Shown: positions 1 through 9,687, counted from the first letter of the stretch. The stretch is DNA of 64,000 bases from an uncultured Christensenellaceae bacterium (GCA_910588545.1 CAJUOU010000006.1:25286-89285), one strand, 5' to 3'. Program-made: numbers and translations. The notes: generated from the sequence alone by a model not told the origin.

Positions 1-669
1 ACAGTTATCAACATACATATATGATACATTAACAGTAGGATAATCTTTCGCCATTTTTTCCACAACGCTACGCCACAATTTAGAGGTTGCAAGCACATTG
101 GCTTTATCAACCAAAAGCAAACTGCCGCTCCTTTTTACCGCCAATTCAAAAGCCACTTTGCTTACACGTTTTATTTCATCTTCAGTATATTTCATAATGT
201 CGGTTGCAACTTGTTCGCCATTTTCGATAGATTGATTATGCTCCCCAAAATATACGCCGCTTACAAGTTCACGCACTATCATTATGTCAATGCCGTCTCC
301 TATTATTTCCGTCTTAAGTGGGCTATCCAACCCCGCATATAATTTTTGCGGACGAAGATTTGCGTAAACTTGCATTGCCTTACGAATCCCCAGCAAAGCC
401 TTTTCCGGTCTATTGTTTGCAGGCTCGCTATCCCATTTACTGCCACCTACTGCACCCAACAATGTACTATCCGTATTAAGCACCGCATTTAAAGTTTCGT
501 CAGGCAAACACTTTCCTGTTTTATCAATGGCACATCCACCTGCCAAACAATATTGATAGTCAAATTTATGATTAAACTTTAAAGCTACTTTATTTAATAC
601 TTTAATTGCTTGAGCCATTACTTCGGGGCCTATACCATCGCCCTCTATAACACAAATACTTTTTTGCAT
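1..669 (-). CDS. leuB: 3-isopropylmalate dehydrogenase, 3' part cut by window edge
   Basis: Oxidative decarboxylation of 3-isopropylmalate to 2-ketoisocaproate, the third step of leucine synthesis, in the cytosol. The first 223 residues are present and the frame is open to base 1. The N-terminus reads MQKSICVIEGDGIGPEVM, the dinucleotide-fold start typical of isopropylmalate/isocitrate dehydrogenases. It is followed by NLRPQKLYAG and the VRELVSGVYFGEH substrate-binding segment, all characteristic of LeuB. The start at 669 lies 2 nt beyond the leuD stop, so it is last in the order leuA-leuC-leuD-leuB. The C-terminal third lies outside the window. Confidence 0.95.
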   Translation of the reverse strand, partial: MQKSICVIEGDGIGPEVMAQAIKVLNKVALKFNHKFDYQYCLAGGCAIDKTGKCLPDETLNAVLNTDSTLLGAVGGSKWDSEPANNRPEKALLGIRKAMQVYANLRPQKLYAGLDSPLKTEIIGDGIDIMIVRELVSGVYFGEHNQSIENGEQVATDIMKYTEDEIKRVSKVAFELAVKRSGSLLLVDKANVLATSKLWRSVVEKMAKDYPTVNVSYMYVDNC

Positions 670-671
670 AA

Positions 672-1166
672 TTATTTACCGCCTAACTGTTTTTTTACGC
701 TGTTGATGTACCCGTTGTTTTTTATTATATTTTGTATAAACTCCGGGAAAGGTTGAACTTGCGCATTCCAACCTTGTGTTTTATTGCAAATATTTCCATT
801 ATCCAAATCCACTTGCACCATATCTCCGTTATTTATTTTGTCTGCCATATCGCACTCTACAATAGCAAGTCCAATATTTATACTGTTGCGATAAAAGATT
901 CTTGCAAATGATTTTGCGATAACTATGCTCACTCCGCTTGCTTTAATTGCAATAGGTGCATGTTCTCTTGATGAGCCGCAACCAAAATTATTACCGCCGA
1001 CGATAATATCTCCCTCTTTCACTTTGCCAGCAAAATCTTTATCTATATCTTCCATACAATGAGCTGCAAGTTCCTTATGGTCTTGAGTATTAAGATATCG
1101 TGCGGGAATAATTACATCCGTATCCACATTGTCGCCGTATTTAAAAACTTTTCCTTCAACTATCAT
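672..1166 (-). CDS. leuD: 3-isopropylmalate dehydratase small subunit
   Basis: Swivel-domain subunit of isopropylmalate isomerase, acting with LeuC to convert 2- to 3-isopropylmalate. At 164 aa it is the short clostridial/archaeal type rather than the ~200 aa enterobacterial type. It shows the family's [11 protein letters not shown] opening and the [15 protein letters not shown] active-site loop at about residues 57-71. SD GGAGG lies 8 nt before the ATG. One base separates it from leuC and 2 nt from leuB, so it sits inside a tight operon. Confidence 0.95.
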   Translation of the reverse strand: MIVEGKVFKYGDNVDTDVIIPARYLNTQDHKELAAHCMEDIDKDFAGKVKEGDIIVGGNNFGCGSSREHAPIAIKASGVSIVIAKSFARIFYRNSINIGLAIVECDMADKINNGDMVQVDLDNGNICNKTQGWNAQVQPFPEFIQNIIKNNGYINSVKKQLGGK

Positions 1167-1167
1167 A

Positions 1168-2430
1168 TCAAATATCCTCCGGTGTTGCCAATCTGCCCAA
1201 AATAGCGCTCGCAGCCGCTACTGCAGGGCTTGCAAGATAAATTTCACTATCTATATGTCCCATTCTGCCTACAAAATTTCTGTTGGTAGTGGAAACACAT
1301 TTTTCCCCTTTTGCAAGTATACCCATAAATCCGCCCAAGCAAGGACCGCAAGTAGGAGTACTTATTACTGCACCTGCTTTTATAAAAATCTCTGCCAAGC
1401 CATTTTGTATACACTTTAAATAAATATCTTGAGTTGCAGGTATTATCACACATTTTAACCCCTTTGCAACTTTTCTTCCCTTTAAAATTTCACTCGCAGC
1501 TAGCATATCTTCGTATCTTCCGTTTGTGCAGGAACCTATAACAACTTGGTCGATTGGGATATTCCCCCAATCCTCTTTCTTTTTTATATTCTCCGGCAAA
1601 TGAGGGAATGCGACTGTATAATCTATCTCTGACAAATCAATGGTGTAAGTCTTGTAATACTCTGCATCGCTGTCAGCAGTTACCGCATTATACGGCATAG
1701 AGCAATGCTCTTTTAAATATGTGTGAGTAATCTCGTCAACTTCGAAAATACCATTTTTGGCACCTGCTTCCACCGCCATATTGGCAATAGTAAACCTATC
1801 TGCCATATTAAGAAATTTTACTCCCTCTCCTACAAATTCCATACTGCAATATCTTGCACCTTCCACACCGATTTTGCCGATTATGTACAAAATAATATCC
1901 TTGCCGCAAATGCCTTGTTTAGGTTTGCCCACAAGTTCGAACTTAATGCTTTTTGGTACTTTAAACCAACTTTGTCCTGTACGCATAGCCACAGCAAAAT
2001 CCGTAGAGCCGACACCACTTGAAAAAGCACCTATCGCACCGTAAGTACAAGTATGAGAGTCCGCACCGATAATCATATCCCCCGCCTTTACAAGTCCTTT
2101 TTCAGGCAAAAAAGCATGTTCTATACCCGAAACTCCGATATCGTAAAAGTGTTTAATACCGATTTTTGATGCAAAATCTTTTGTTTTTTGTACCTGCATT
2201 GCAGATTTAATATCTTTACAAGGAACAAAATGGTCCATTATCAATGCTATTTTTTCCTTATCAAAAACTTTATCAAAACCCGCTTTTACAAACTCATCTA
2301 TTGCAAGAGGAGCGGTTATATCGTTTGCTAAAATCATATCCAAATCTGCCATAACAAGCATACCTGCTTGCACAAAATCTTTGCCACAATGCTTTGCAAT
2401 TATTTTTTCCGTCATTGTCATTCCTTTCAT
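1168..2430 (-). CDS. leuC: 3-isopropylmalate dehydratase large subunit
   Basis: Aconitase-family large subunit (420 aa) carrying the [4Fe-4S] cluster. The cluster cysteines are visible in [12 protein letters not shown] and [24 protein letters not shown] is the substrate loop. The start at 2430 has SD GGAGG at 7 nt; in-frame ATGs 3 and 5 codons further in are also possible. The start overlaps the leuA stop by 4 nt (ATGA type), which suggests translational coupling. Length matches the clostridial/archaeal HacA/LeuC class. Confidence 0.95.
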   Translation of the reverse strand: MKGMTMTEKIIAKHCGKDFVQAGMLVMADLDMILANDITAPLAIDEFVKAGFDKVFDKEKIALIMDHFVPCKDIKSAMQVQKTKDFASKIGIKHFYDIGVSGIEHAFLPEKGLVKAGDMIIGADSHTCTYGAIGAFSSGVGSTDFAVAMRTGQSWFKVPKSIKFELVGKPKQGICGKDIILYIIGKIGVEGARYCSMEFVGEGVKFLNMADRFTIANMAVEAGAKNGIFEVDEITHTYLKEHCSMPYNAVTADSDAEYYKTYTIDLSEIDYTVAFPHLPENIKKKEDWGNIPIDQVVIGSCTNGRYEDMLAASEILKGRKVAKGLKCVIIPATQDIYLKCIQNGLAEIFIKAGAVISTPTCGPCLGGFMGILAKGEKCVSTTNRNFVGRMGHIDSEIYLASPAVAAASAILGRLATPEDI

Positions 2431-4094
2431 ACGCTTGCCTCCTTATTGCTTCTGTTAATTGCAGAAAGTAATGCTTTGATTGATGAACTTGCTATATCCT
2501 CATCTTCGCCTACACCCCAAATCTTTTTGCCGTTTATGGTTATGCTTACATAGGATATAGCCAATGAGTTTGAGCCAACCTCTTTTGCATGCTCTTTATA
2601 GTCGGTCAATATATAGTGATATCCAAGACAGTTTTTTATTGCGTTTGAAACACTATCCAACATACCGTTACCGCTACCTTTCAATTTTACTGTTGTATCA
2701 CCGTTTTGCACTTCTAATAAAACGCTGTAATAATTGTTATCTCTGTTAAAACTATATTCGTTTAACTTGATAGGATTATCCAAATTTATATATTCATTAC
2801 GGAATATAGCCAAAACCTCATCATTTTGCAGTTCTTTATGCAAGTTGTCGCTAAATCCTTTAACAGTATACCCCAACTCTTCACGCATTCCGATAGGAAT
2901 TTCGTATCCAAACGCACTCTCAAGCAAATAGCTTACACCGCCTTTGCCCGACTGACTGTTAATGCGTATTACATCCGCCATATACTCCTTACCGACATCT
3001 TGAGGGTCGATTGCAAGATAAGGCACATTCCAATACTTATCATTTCCGTTCGCTCTGTATGCCATGCCCTTTGCGATAGCATCTTGGTGTGAGCCACTGA
3101 AAGCAGCATATACCAATTCTCCCACATAAGGCTGTCTTGGCGGCACTTTCATTTGAGTAAGTTTTTCGTATAGTTTGATAATCTTAGGCATATTTTCAAA
3201 ATTCAATTTTGGGTCAACACCATGCGAATACAAGTTCATTGCAAAAGTGATTAAGTCACCATTGCCTGTCCTTTCTCCATTACCGAACAAAGTGCCCTCA
3301 ATCCTATCTCCGCCCGCAAGCAAGCCAAGCTCGCCGTCAGCGATAGCAGTTCCCCTATCATTGTGAGGATGCAAGGAAATCACTACATTTTCCCTATCGT
3401 TTATGTTTTTACTCATATACTCAACTTGATTTGCGTAAATATGTGGCATACTTAACTCTACCGTAACAGGCAGATTTATTATAACTTTATTACCTTTAGA
3501 TGGTTTAAACACCTCCAAGACACTATTTACAACCTGTAAAGCATAATCTGGCTCTGTACCTGTAAAGCTCTCGGGAGAATACTCGAAAGTTACTTTGCCA
3601 TCAAAATTTTTAGCTTTTTGAACAGCGTATTCCGCACCGCTTACTGCCAAATCGATTATCTCCTGCTTAGACTTTTTAAAAACTTGTTCTCGTTGTGCCA
3701 AAGATGTACTGTTATATAAATGGCAAATTACTTTTTTTGCACCACGCAAGCTATCAAATGTTTTATCTATTATATGTGGTCTTGCTTGGGTTAACACCTG
3801 TATGGTTACATCATCCGGTATCAAATCATTTTCTATCAATGTACGCAAAAAGTCATACTCCGTCTGTGACGCAGCAGGAAAACCGACCTCTATCTCTTTA
3901 AAACCTATCTCACACAGTACTTTAAAAAACTCCAGCTTTTGTTCCAAGTTCATTGGTGTTATAAGTGCTTGATTTCCGTCACGCAAATCCACACTACACC
4001 ATATAGGGGCTTTATCTATATACTCCCTTTTTACCCAATCGAAATTGTCTCCTGCCGGCATAAAATACCCGCGTTTGTATTTTGTAAAATCCAT
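2427..4094 (-). CDS. leuA: 2-isopropylmalate synthase, yeast/actinobacterial-type LeuA
   Basis: Condenses acetyl-CoA with 2-ketoisovalerate, the committed leucine step. At 555 aa, with the opening YIDKAPIWCSVDLRDGNQAL, it belongs to the second LeuA class (fungal/actinobacterial type), not the ~510 aa classical bacterial class. Catalytic Arg-Asp lies in DLRDGNQ; the metal site is HPHNDRG near residue 245, followed by GNGERTGNGDL. The last ~130 residues are the leucine-binding regulatory domain, so feedback inhibition by leucine is expected from the family. It is first in the leu operon behind a strong promoter. No attenuator or T-box is seen in the ~40-nt leader. Confidence 0.94.
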   Translation of the reverse strand: MDFTKYKRGYFMPAGDNFDWVKREYIDKAPIWCSVDLRDGNQALITPMNLEQKLEFFKVLCEIGFKEIEVGFPAASQTEYDFLRTLIENDLIPDDVTIQVLTQARPHIIDKTFDSLRGAKKVICHLYNSTSLAQREQVFKKSKQEIIDLAVSGAEYAVQKAKNFDGKVTFEYSPESFTGTEPDYALQVVNSVLEVFKPSKGNKVIINLPVTVELSMPHIYANQVEYMSKNINDRENVVISLHPHNDRGTAIADGELGLLAGGDRIEGTLFGNGERTGNGDLITFAMNLYSHGVDPKLNFENMPKIIKLYEKLTQMKVPPRQPYVGELVYAAFSGSHQDAIAKGMAYRANGNDKYWNVPYLAIDPQDVGKEYMADVIRINSQSGKGGVSYLLESAFGYEIPIGMREELGYTVKGFSDNLHKELQNDEVLAIFRNEYINLDNPIKLNEYSFNRDNNYYSVLLEVQNGDTTVKLKGSGNGMLDSVSNAIKNCLGYHYILTDYKEHAKEVGSNSLAISYVSITINGKKIWGVGEDEDIASSSIKALLSAINRSNKEASV

Positions 4095-4140
4095 TTTTAT
4101 CTCCTAAATACAATAAAACTAAATAAAATTATATTAGCTT

Positions 4141-4169
4141 ATTTTATCAAAAAAATTATAAATTGTCAA
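4141..4169 (-). promoter_or_regulatory. sigma-A promoter of the leu operon
   Basis: On the minus strand TTGACA (4164-4169), a 17-bp spacer and TAAAAT (4141-4146). Predicted start near 4134, giving a ~40-nt leader before leuA. Confidence 0.75.
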
Positions 4170-4251
4170 TATTACCAATGTTTATTTTTCATTATTGATA
4201 TTTTTAAGCAAAATTTGGCTAAAAGCTTTTCCATAAACACTTACATTAAAC

Positions 4252-4282
4252 TTGCGACCTAAGTATTAAACTTAGGTCGCAA
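4252..4282. terminator. perfect 13-bp stem-loop between the MFS gene and the leu promoter
   Basis: TTGCGACCTAAGT (4252-4264), a 5-nt loop, and its exact complement (4270-4282). It lies 136 nt downstream of the MFS stop and upstream of the leu promoter, so termination of the MFS transcript is the likeliest role. The T-tract after the stem is poor on both strands, so a protein-binding site is an alternative. The rest of 4170-4417 holds no gene. Confidence 0.5.
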
Positions 4283-4417
4283 AAAGCCTATTACATTGAT
4301 TACCTACGATTTTTGACGGGTTATTATTAAAATTATCATTCTATAATAAAATAATAAGGCTAACATGTTATATTTTAATCAAATTATTGCACCGCCTTAA
4401 AACAAAGATTTGTTGAT

Positions 4418-5629
4418 TTACACATCTTCGCTGTCAGTCTTTTTTTTTCGTTTTATAAGCGCATATATAGCTATATGACAAATCATACAAAGACAAGGCA
4501 AACAAGCAATTATCAAAAACATTTTAGACAAAGACAATTTATCCGCAATATTTCCTGCTATCGCACCAAACATAGATGCCCCAACATCGCCAAAAACGGC
4601 AAGTGCGCTAAATATCCAAGCCCCTGCTTTAGGAAAAGCTTCGCCCGCAATAGAAATAACGCCCGGCCAACACATACTACTAAACAAACCAACTAATATA
4701 CAAAGCACCAACGATAGTATCGTATTAATTTCCAAACCGATTAAAAGGTACGCTATAAATGCTAGAAAGCAAGAAACTATCAATACCATATTAAGGTTTA
4801 TTTTGTGTCCAAAAAAGCCAAAAATCAATCTTCCCGCACCAAGCATAACCGCAAACAACAACATGCCAATCATATCGGACATTAGTTTACTTACACCCAA
4901 ATTAAGCTCACAGAAAGTGGAAACATATTGATTCATAATTATCTCCACCCCCGCACCAACTATAATTGCGATGCAACATAAAATAAAAATAGGCGATTTA
5001 GCAACTTTAAAACTCGATTGACCTTTGCTTTCGGTACTCCGCTGCTCTACGATTTTTACCGGTATAAACTGTATAGTGTTTAACACGGGAACAACTGCTA
5101 AAGCACCGATTATATACATCCAATTTTCCGCCCCAAAATAGTTAAGGCACAACGCTATAAAAACTATACTGACTACTTGCCACCAAGCGTAAAAGGAATG
5201 TAAAAGGCTCATTGCTGCTTTTTTGTTTTTAAATGTATCGGGTATTGTATCCACTATCGGACTTAACACCACTTCCAGCATACCGCTTGCAAACGAAAAT
5301 ACTATCGTGGACAGCACCATTGGCACAAACACGTTTGACGGCATTATTTTGGGCGACATGCAGTAAAGCACCATACCGATAAACCCCAATAAATTAGCAA
5401 TATAAACAAGATTTTTATACTTTACTTTATCTATAATAAAGGTAAGTAAAACATCCGCCAATATTTGAGTACCAAAGTTTATACCTACAAGTATGCCCAT
5501 TTGCCCAAGCGTAAGACCGTACAAACTCATAAATGGCACCATAAGCAAAGCCGTCATATTAGCATATATCGCCTGACTTGCATTGGCTGTGCAACTAGCT
5601 ATAAGTATTCTGTTATAATTGTTTCTCAT
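4418..5629 (-). CDS. MFS transporter, sugar-permease-like
   Basis: Integral membrane protein of 403 aa with about 12 hydrophobic segments, the usual size for the major facilitator superfamily. A charged cytoplasmic loop near residue 200 (VEQRSTESKGQSS) separates the two six-helix halves. The segment LSPIVDTIPDTFKNKKAAMSLLHSFYAWW resembles the FucP/glucose-galactose permease branch, but the substrate cannot be read from sequence. It stands alone: leu operon downstream, a degraded regulator upstream. A 10-bp inverted repeat lies just upstream of its start. Confidence 0.8.
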   Translation of the reverse strand: MRNNYNRILIASCTANASQAIYANMTALLMVPFMSLYGLTLGQMGILVGINFGTQILADVLLTFIIDKVKYKNLVYIANLLGFIGMVLYCMSPKIMPSNVFVPMVLSTIVFSFASGMLEVVLSPIVDTIPDTFKNKKAAMSLLHSFYAWWQVVSIVFIALCLNYFGAENWMYIIGALAVVPVLNTIQFIPVKIVEQRSTESKGQSSFKVAKSPIFILCCIAIIVGAGVEIIMNQYVSTFCELNLGVSKLMSDMIGMLLFAVMLGAGRLIFGFFGHKINLNMVLIVSCFLAFIAYLLIGLEINTILSLVLCILVGLFSSMCWPGVISIAGEAFPKAGAWIFSALAVFGDVGASMFGAIAGNIADKLSLSKMFLIIACLPCLCMICHIAIYALIKRKKKTDSEDV

Positions 5630-5683
5630 TTTTTACCACTCCAACTGCCGTTATCAAAAAATAATCGACAATCAATTTTATTT

Positions 5684-5718
5684 GTCTATGTTTATTTAAA
5701 ATTATGTAAAACATAGAC
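5684..5718. repeat. inverted repeat upstream of the MFS gene, possible operator
   Basis: GTCTATGTTT (5684-5693) and its exact complement (5709-5718), separated by 15 bp, about 55 bp upstream of the MFS start. Position and symmetry suit an operator; no regulator can be assigned. I see no gene in the remainder of 5630-5913. Confidence 0.35.
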
Positions 5719-5913
5719 TATGTACATTGGCTTTTATACGGTAAGTTAAAAAGTTTTATCGCCTCAAATTATTATACGCAAAACAAATATTAAAAGTTGA
5801 ATAAAATTAGGCTTAAATATTAAACAAAGTTTAAAGTGTTGCCTATTAATATTAATAAATAACCTCATTAACAAAATAATTATAACATAACATTACAAAA
5901 CCTTACAAGTATA

Positions 5914-6270
5914 TTATTGCGACACTTCAATCATTTTGTATACAAATTCATAATCGCATTTTTTTTGATTGCTTGACAGCGTTTTAAAAAACTCCAAAGC
6001 CTGTTTATCTTGCTTATACGCATTTATATCATGATAAAAAAACTCCTCCGGAGTGCTTCCGCAAACCTCGATAATATCCAACAAAACCGAAAGAGATGGC
6101 TCGAAAGTAGATTTTTCGCTCTCCAACAAATATATATAACTTGCATTTTACCAATAGTCAAGCTCAATGCCCTTGCCGACAAATTTGCTCTTGTTCTTAT
6201 AATTCTAATTTTAACAAATTCTTTTACTACAACTAAACGGTTATTTATATAAAACTAATTTTGACAACAA
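5914..6270 (-). pseudogene. XRE-family HTH regulator broken by frameshifts
   Basis: The open part (5914-6129) encodes ESEKSTFEPSLSVLLDII..., the C-terminal half of a small Cro/CI-type HTH protein, with no ATG start. The N-terminal half lies directly upstream in another frame (VKIRIIRTRANLSARALSL..., about 6230-6147), and the two halves join if one A is restored in the AAAA run at 6146-6149. A further frame change near 6250 separates this from an SD-preceded TTG (SD AAGGAGG at 6275-6281). Two lesions favour a real pseudogene over a single sequencing error. The intact ancestor would have been about 115 residues. Confidence 0.6.
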
Positions 6271-6389
6271 AAAACCTCCTTAATATTTGTATAAATACAG
6301 TTTAAACACATCTATTTAATTAAGAAGAATTATTATTAAAGTTATTTAATTTATAATTTTTTTCAGACTAACTATTTTGTTTAAAATAC

Positions 6390-6416
6390 AATAGCGGGAA
6401 TACACTTCCCGCTATT
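6390..6416 (-). terminator. terminator after rplQ
   Basis: Perfect 11-bp stem AATAGCGGGAA / TTCCCGCTATT with a 5-nt loop, 23 nt after the rplQ stop, followed on the minus strand by GTATTTTAAA. It closes the ribosomal protein block. Confidence 0.75.
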
Positions 6417-6438
6417 TGCTTAATATCACAATTTTTAA

Positions 6439-6945
6439 TTATACCATTTCAATGATAACCATTTCAGCAGCATCGCCACGTCTAGCACCTAGTTTGATAA
6501 TTCTAGTATAGCCACCACCTTGACCTAGCTCTTCTTTTCTACCTGCATACTTTGGAGCATACTCGTTAAACACTTTCTCGATTAGTGGGTGTTTAATGTC
6601 ACGAGTTCTTTCTTTATAAGCAGTTTTAGACTCTTTTTCGCCTTGAGCTTCTTTAATGTCACGCAAGAAAGACATCATTTGTCTTCTAGCATTCAATTTC
6701 TTTTTGCCGTCATTTTTAAATTCAACAGCAACTTTTTCGCCTTTAGCATTAGTTTTAGTCTTTGTTGTAGTAACTATATCATCATAACTCTTAACGCCTA
6801 GAGTAACCATTTTTTCTGCAAGTCTTTTAACTTCTTTAGCTCTATCAACAGTAGTCTCGATGCGACCATACCATAATAGTTCAGAAACTTGGTTACGCAA
6901 CAAATGCATTCTTTGGTCAGTACGTTTTCCTAGTTTTCTTGCCAT
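6439..6945 (-). CDS. rplQ: ribosomal protein bL17 with a long internal insertion
   Basis: Large-subunit protein at the polypeptide exit tunnel. The conserved ends are clear: MARKLGKRTDQRMHLLRNQ and GGGYTRIIKLGARRGDAA. It has 168 aa against ~112-127 aa in most bacteria. The excess is a lysine-rich insertion at about residues 60-120, containing TTTKTKTNAKGEKVAVEF. SD AAGGAG at 8 nt. Last gene of the alpha operon, 12 nt after rpoA, with a terminator downstream. Confidence 0.95.
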   Translation of the reverse strand: MARKLGKRTDQRMHLLRNQVSELLWYGRIETTVDRAKEVKRLAEKMVTLGVKSYDDIVTTTKTKTNAKGEKVAVEFKNDGKKKLNARRQMMSFLRDIKEAQGEKESKTAYKERTRDIKHPLIEKVFNEYAPKYAGRKEELGQGGGYTRIIKLGARRGDAAEMVIIEMV

Positions 6946-6957
6946 TTTTTTATCTCC

Positions 6958-7908
6958 TTACTCGTCCTTACTTTGTAGTTCAAACCCTAATTCATGAATT
7001 TTCTTCATAACTTCGTCCAAAGATTTTTTACCAAGGTTTCTAACCTTTAGCATATCGTCTTCCGACTTTTGAATCAAGTCTTGAACAGTATTGATGCCCG
7101 CTCTCTTCAAGCAGTTGTATGACCTTACTGACAAATCCAAATCGTCGATAGCCATTTCTAATACTTTAGTTTGTTTTTCGTCATCTTGTTTTAATAGGTT
7201 TCTATCAGCCATATTATCTACAAGTCCGATAAACAAGCTCAATAAATCATTAATGATTTTCGCACTCAAGCTAATAACTTCGTGAGGCGAAGCTGTGCCA
7301 TCTGTTACAACATCTATTGTCAATTTGTCATAGTTTATGTCTTGACCGACACGTGCCGGCTCAACAAAATAACTTGCTCTTTCAACAGGAGTATAGATAG
7401 AATCAACAGGTATGTAACCTAAAGGTTGTTCATCATCTTTATTCATGTTAGCAGAAACATAACCTCTACCGACTCCAACATTAATCTCCATATCAAGTTT
7501 TGCACCGTTTTCCAATGTGCAAATATACATTTCAGGATTTAAAATTTCAATATCCGAACTGTGCTCGATATCTCCGGCAGTTACAACGCCGGGAGTTTCC
7601 TTTTTGATATACATTAATTGTTTGAAATCTTTGTCTTCTGTATGAGCCTTAATTGCAAGTCCTTTGATATTTAAAATAATCTCGGAAACATCTTCCTTAA
7701 CGCCCGGAATAGTAGAAAATTCGTGTTTTACACCATCTATACGAACACCAACCGGTGCAGCACCGGGAAGTGAACCTAAAAGCACACGACGAAGTGCATT
7801 GCCTAGTGTAGTACCAAAACTTCTCTCAAGAGGCTCTACTACAAAACGCGCCTCTCTGCCACTAATTTCTTCTGCACATTCAATCTTTGGCTTAGTAATT
7901 TCTATCAT
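6958..7908 (-). CDS. rpoA: RNA polymerase alpha subunit
   Basis: Alpha subunit (316 aa), the scaffold for core polymerase assembly. The N-terminal assembly domain is recognised by EPLERSFGTTLGNALRRVLLGSLPGAA; the C-terminal domain (about 245-310, DLDLSVRSYNCLKRAGINTV) contacts UP elements and activators. SD AGGAGG at 8 nt. Placed between rpsD and rplQ as in other Bacillota. Confidence 0.98.
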   Translation of the reverse strand: MIEITKPKIECAEEISGREARFVVEPLERSFGTTLGNALRRVLLGSLPGAAPVGVRIDGVKHEFSTIPGVKEDVSEIILNIKGLAIKAHTEDKDFKQLMYIKKETPGVVTAGDIEHSSDIEILNPEMYICTLENGAKLDMEINVGVGRGYVSANMNKDDEQPLGYIPVDSIYTPVERASYFVEPARVGQDINYDKLTIDVVTDGTASPHEVISLSAKIINDLLSLFIGLVDNMADRNLLKQDDEKQTKVLEMAIDDLDLSVRSYNCLKRAGINTVQDLIQKSEDDMLKVRNLGKKSLDEVMKKIHELGFELQSKDE

Positions 7909-7937
7909 TAAATCATCCTCCTATTTTGGATTTAATC

Positions 7938-8561
7938 TTACTTAGAATACAACTCGACAATCAAGTGCTCTTCTACAGCAATGTCTAAACCTTCTCTTGT
8001 AGGAAGTTCCAAAACTTTACCGCTTAAAGTAGCATTGTCAAACTCCAACCAACTTGGTAGATTTTCGGTTTTGCCGGCTTTGATGTCAGCAAACAATGTT
8101 TTGTCTACCTTGTTTTCTTTAACAGCGATGATATCGCCTGCTTTTACTAAATAAGATGGAATGTTAACTCTTGAACCATTAACAGTAATGTGTCCGTGGT
8201 TAACGATTTGTCTTGCATGAGCACGGCTCAAACCAAGTCCAAGTCTGAAAACAACATTGTCCAATCTTCTTTCAAGAAGAACTAGCATATTGTCACCGGT
8301 AATACCACGCATTTTTTCAGCCATATCATAATAGCCTCTAAATTGCTTTTCGCATAGACCGTAAATTCTCTTAGTTTTTTGCTTTTCACGCAACTGTATG
8401 CTATATCCTGTAGGTTTCTTTCTGGATGTACCATGTTGACCCGGAGCGGTAGGACGCTTTACAACAGCACACTTATCGGAATAACATTTATCGCCTTTTA
8501 GATATAATTTGCATCCTTCTCTTCTGCACAAACGGCAGTCAGCACCTGTATATTTAGCCAT
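7938..8561 (-). CDS. rpsD: ribosomal protein uS4, zinc-binding form
   Basis: Primary 16S-binding assembly protein, 207 aa. The start is set at 8561 ([12 protein letters not shown]), where SD GGAGG sits 8 nt upstream; a longer reading frame would overlap rpsK. Four N-terminal cysteines (CRLC plus two more within 25 residues) mark the zinc C+ type. The S4 RNA-binding domain is around residues 95-160 ([11 protein letters not shown]). In Bacillota S4 represses its own operon through the leader before rpsM. Confidence 0.97.
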   Translation of the reverse strand: MAKYTGADCRLCRREGCKLYLKGDKCYSDKCAVVKRPTAPGQHGTSRKKPTGYSIQLREKQKTKRIYGLCEKQFRGYYDMAEKMRGITGDNMLVLLERRLDNVVFRLGLGLSRAHARQIVNHGHITVNGSRVNIPSYLVKAGDIIAVKENKVDKTLFADIKAGKTENLPSWLEFDNATLSGKVLELPTREGLDIAVEEHLIVELYSK

Positions 8562-8572
8562 TTCTCTACCTC

Positions 8573-8968
8573 CTATAATCTTCTGCGTTTTGGTGGACGG
8601 CATCCATTGTGTGGGATTGGTGAAACATCTTTAATCATTGTAACAGCAATGTCCACAACTTGCAAAGCACGAATAGCAGACTCACGACCTGCACCCGGAC
8701 CTTTTACATACACTTCAACACTCTTCAATCCTGTCAAATCTTTAGCGATTTTAGCTGCATCTTCTGCAACCATTTGAGCTGCAAACGGAGTGCTCTTTTT
8801 AGAGCCTCTTAAGCCCAACTTACCTGAACTTGACCAAGAAATTGTATTTCCTTTTTCATCAGTAAAGGTAACAAGAGTGTTATTGAAAGATGATTGAATA
8901 TAACAACGACCTTTGTCAACGCGCTTAACGTCACGTCTTTTTCTTACTACTTTTTTATTAGCAGCCAT
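8573..8968 (-). CDS. rpsK: ribosomal protein uS11
   Basis: 30S platform protein, 131 aa. Typical motifs are [24 protein letters not shown] and the basic C-terminus [22 protein letters not shown] precedes the ATG. It sits 11 nt before rpsD and 14 nt after rpsM. Confidence 0.98.
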   Translation of the reverse strand: MAANKKVVRKRRDVKRVDKGRCYIQSSFNNTLVTFTDEKGNTISWSSSGKLGLRGSKKSTPFAAQMVAEDAAKIAKDLTGLKSVEVYVKGPGAGRESAIRALQVVDIAVTMIKDVSPIPHNGCRPPKRRRL

Positions 8969-8982
8969 TTCTTATTACCTCC

Positions 8983-9351
8983 TTATTTCTTCTTACGGCT
9001 AACAGTCTTCTTAGGACCTTTACGAGTACGAGCATTTTGCTTAGTACTTTGTCCTCTAACCGGTAAACCTTTACGGTGTCTAACACCACGATAGCAACCA
9101 ATTTCCATTAGTCGCTTAATGTTTAACTTTACTTCTCTTCTTAAATCACCCTCAACAGAAAGGTTTTTTTCGATGTAATCACGAATCGCACTTACTTCTT
9201 CTTCTGTCAAATCTTTAACTCTTTTGTCCGGATTGATGCCGGATTCAGCCAAAATTTTGTTAGAAGTAACTCTACCTATACCATAGATATAAGTAAGACC
9301 GATTTCTACTCTTTTCTCACGCGGCAAATCTACGCCTGCAATACGAGCCAT
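8983..9351 (-). CDS. rpsM: ribosomal protein uS13
   Basis: 30S head protein bridging to the 50S, 122 aa. The start is placed at 9351 ([16 protein letters not shown]); the upstream in-frame TTG lies inside the SD sequence. Helix-two-turn-helix region [16 protein letters not shown] and basic tail [14 protein letters not shown] are typical. First gene of the alpha segment after a ~270-nt leader with its own promoter. Confidence 0.97.
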   Translation of the reverse strand: MARIAGVDLPREKRVEIGLTYIYGIGRVTSNKILAESGINPDKRVKDLTEEEVSAIRDYIEKNLSVEGDLRREVKLNIKRLMEIGCYRGVRHRKGLPVRGQSTKQNARTRKGPKKTVSRKKK

Positions 9352-9624
9352 TCCTTCTACCTCCAAATTAATAAAAAATATTAAATAATACTTTATTCAA
9401 CGCATCAATAGGAGAAAAGATTGCCCGATAATTTGGAATGAGACATCTCTTCAGCCGCTCCTTTTAGCGTAAAATTAACATATAATGTATGTAATCGTTT
9501 TGCTTTCACAAAACAAAAACTCACGTTTTTAACGTTTTTGCAAACGCATTTAACATTGAAATGCTTTGTAAAAACGACCTTGCAATCAATCGTTTTTATT
9601 TGCATTATAAAAGCACTATTGCAA
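9352..9624 (-). promoter_or_regulatory. rpsM 5' leader, candidate S4-binding autoregulatory RNA
   Basis: From the predicted start near 9624 to rpsM is about 270 nt with no convincing gene. It holds a perfect 8-bp stem (AAAAACGA / TCGTTTTT on the minus strand, about 9574-9601), more short direct and inverted repeats of ACGTTTT, and a 13-codon mini-ORF (MSHSKLSGNLFSY, about 9405-9446) with AGGAG 11 nt upstream. Bacillota alpha operons are known to be repressed by S4 binding to the rpsM leader. That this is such a leader is inferred from position and length. Confidence 0.45.
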
Positions 9625-9630
9625 GTATAT

Positions 9631-9659
9631 ATTATATCATACCCGCAATAATTAATCAA
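9631..9659 (-). promoter_or_regulatory. promoter for rpsM-rpsK-rpsD-rpoA-rplQ
   Basis: Minus strand TTGATT (9654-9659), 17-bp spacer, TATAAT (9631-9636). It gives the alpha segment an independent start inside the ribosomal block. Confidence 0.7.
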
Positions 9660-9687
9660 GCAAATTTTAACTAATTTTTACAAAAAA

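Noticed and set aside
4095..4417. T-box or leucine attenuator before leuA
   Set aside because: The promoter lies only ~40 nt from the ATG and no T-box motif or Leu-rich leader peptide is present.
9405..9659. 84-codon Cys-rich ORF between rpsM and rpmJ on the minus strand
   Set aside because: It overlaps a strong promoter and the rpsM leader, has biased composition from AT-rich repeats and no SD. Only the final 13 codons have a possible SD, noted as a mini-ORF.
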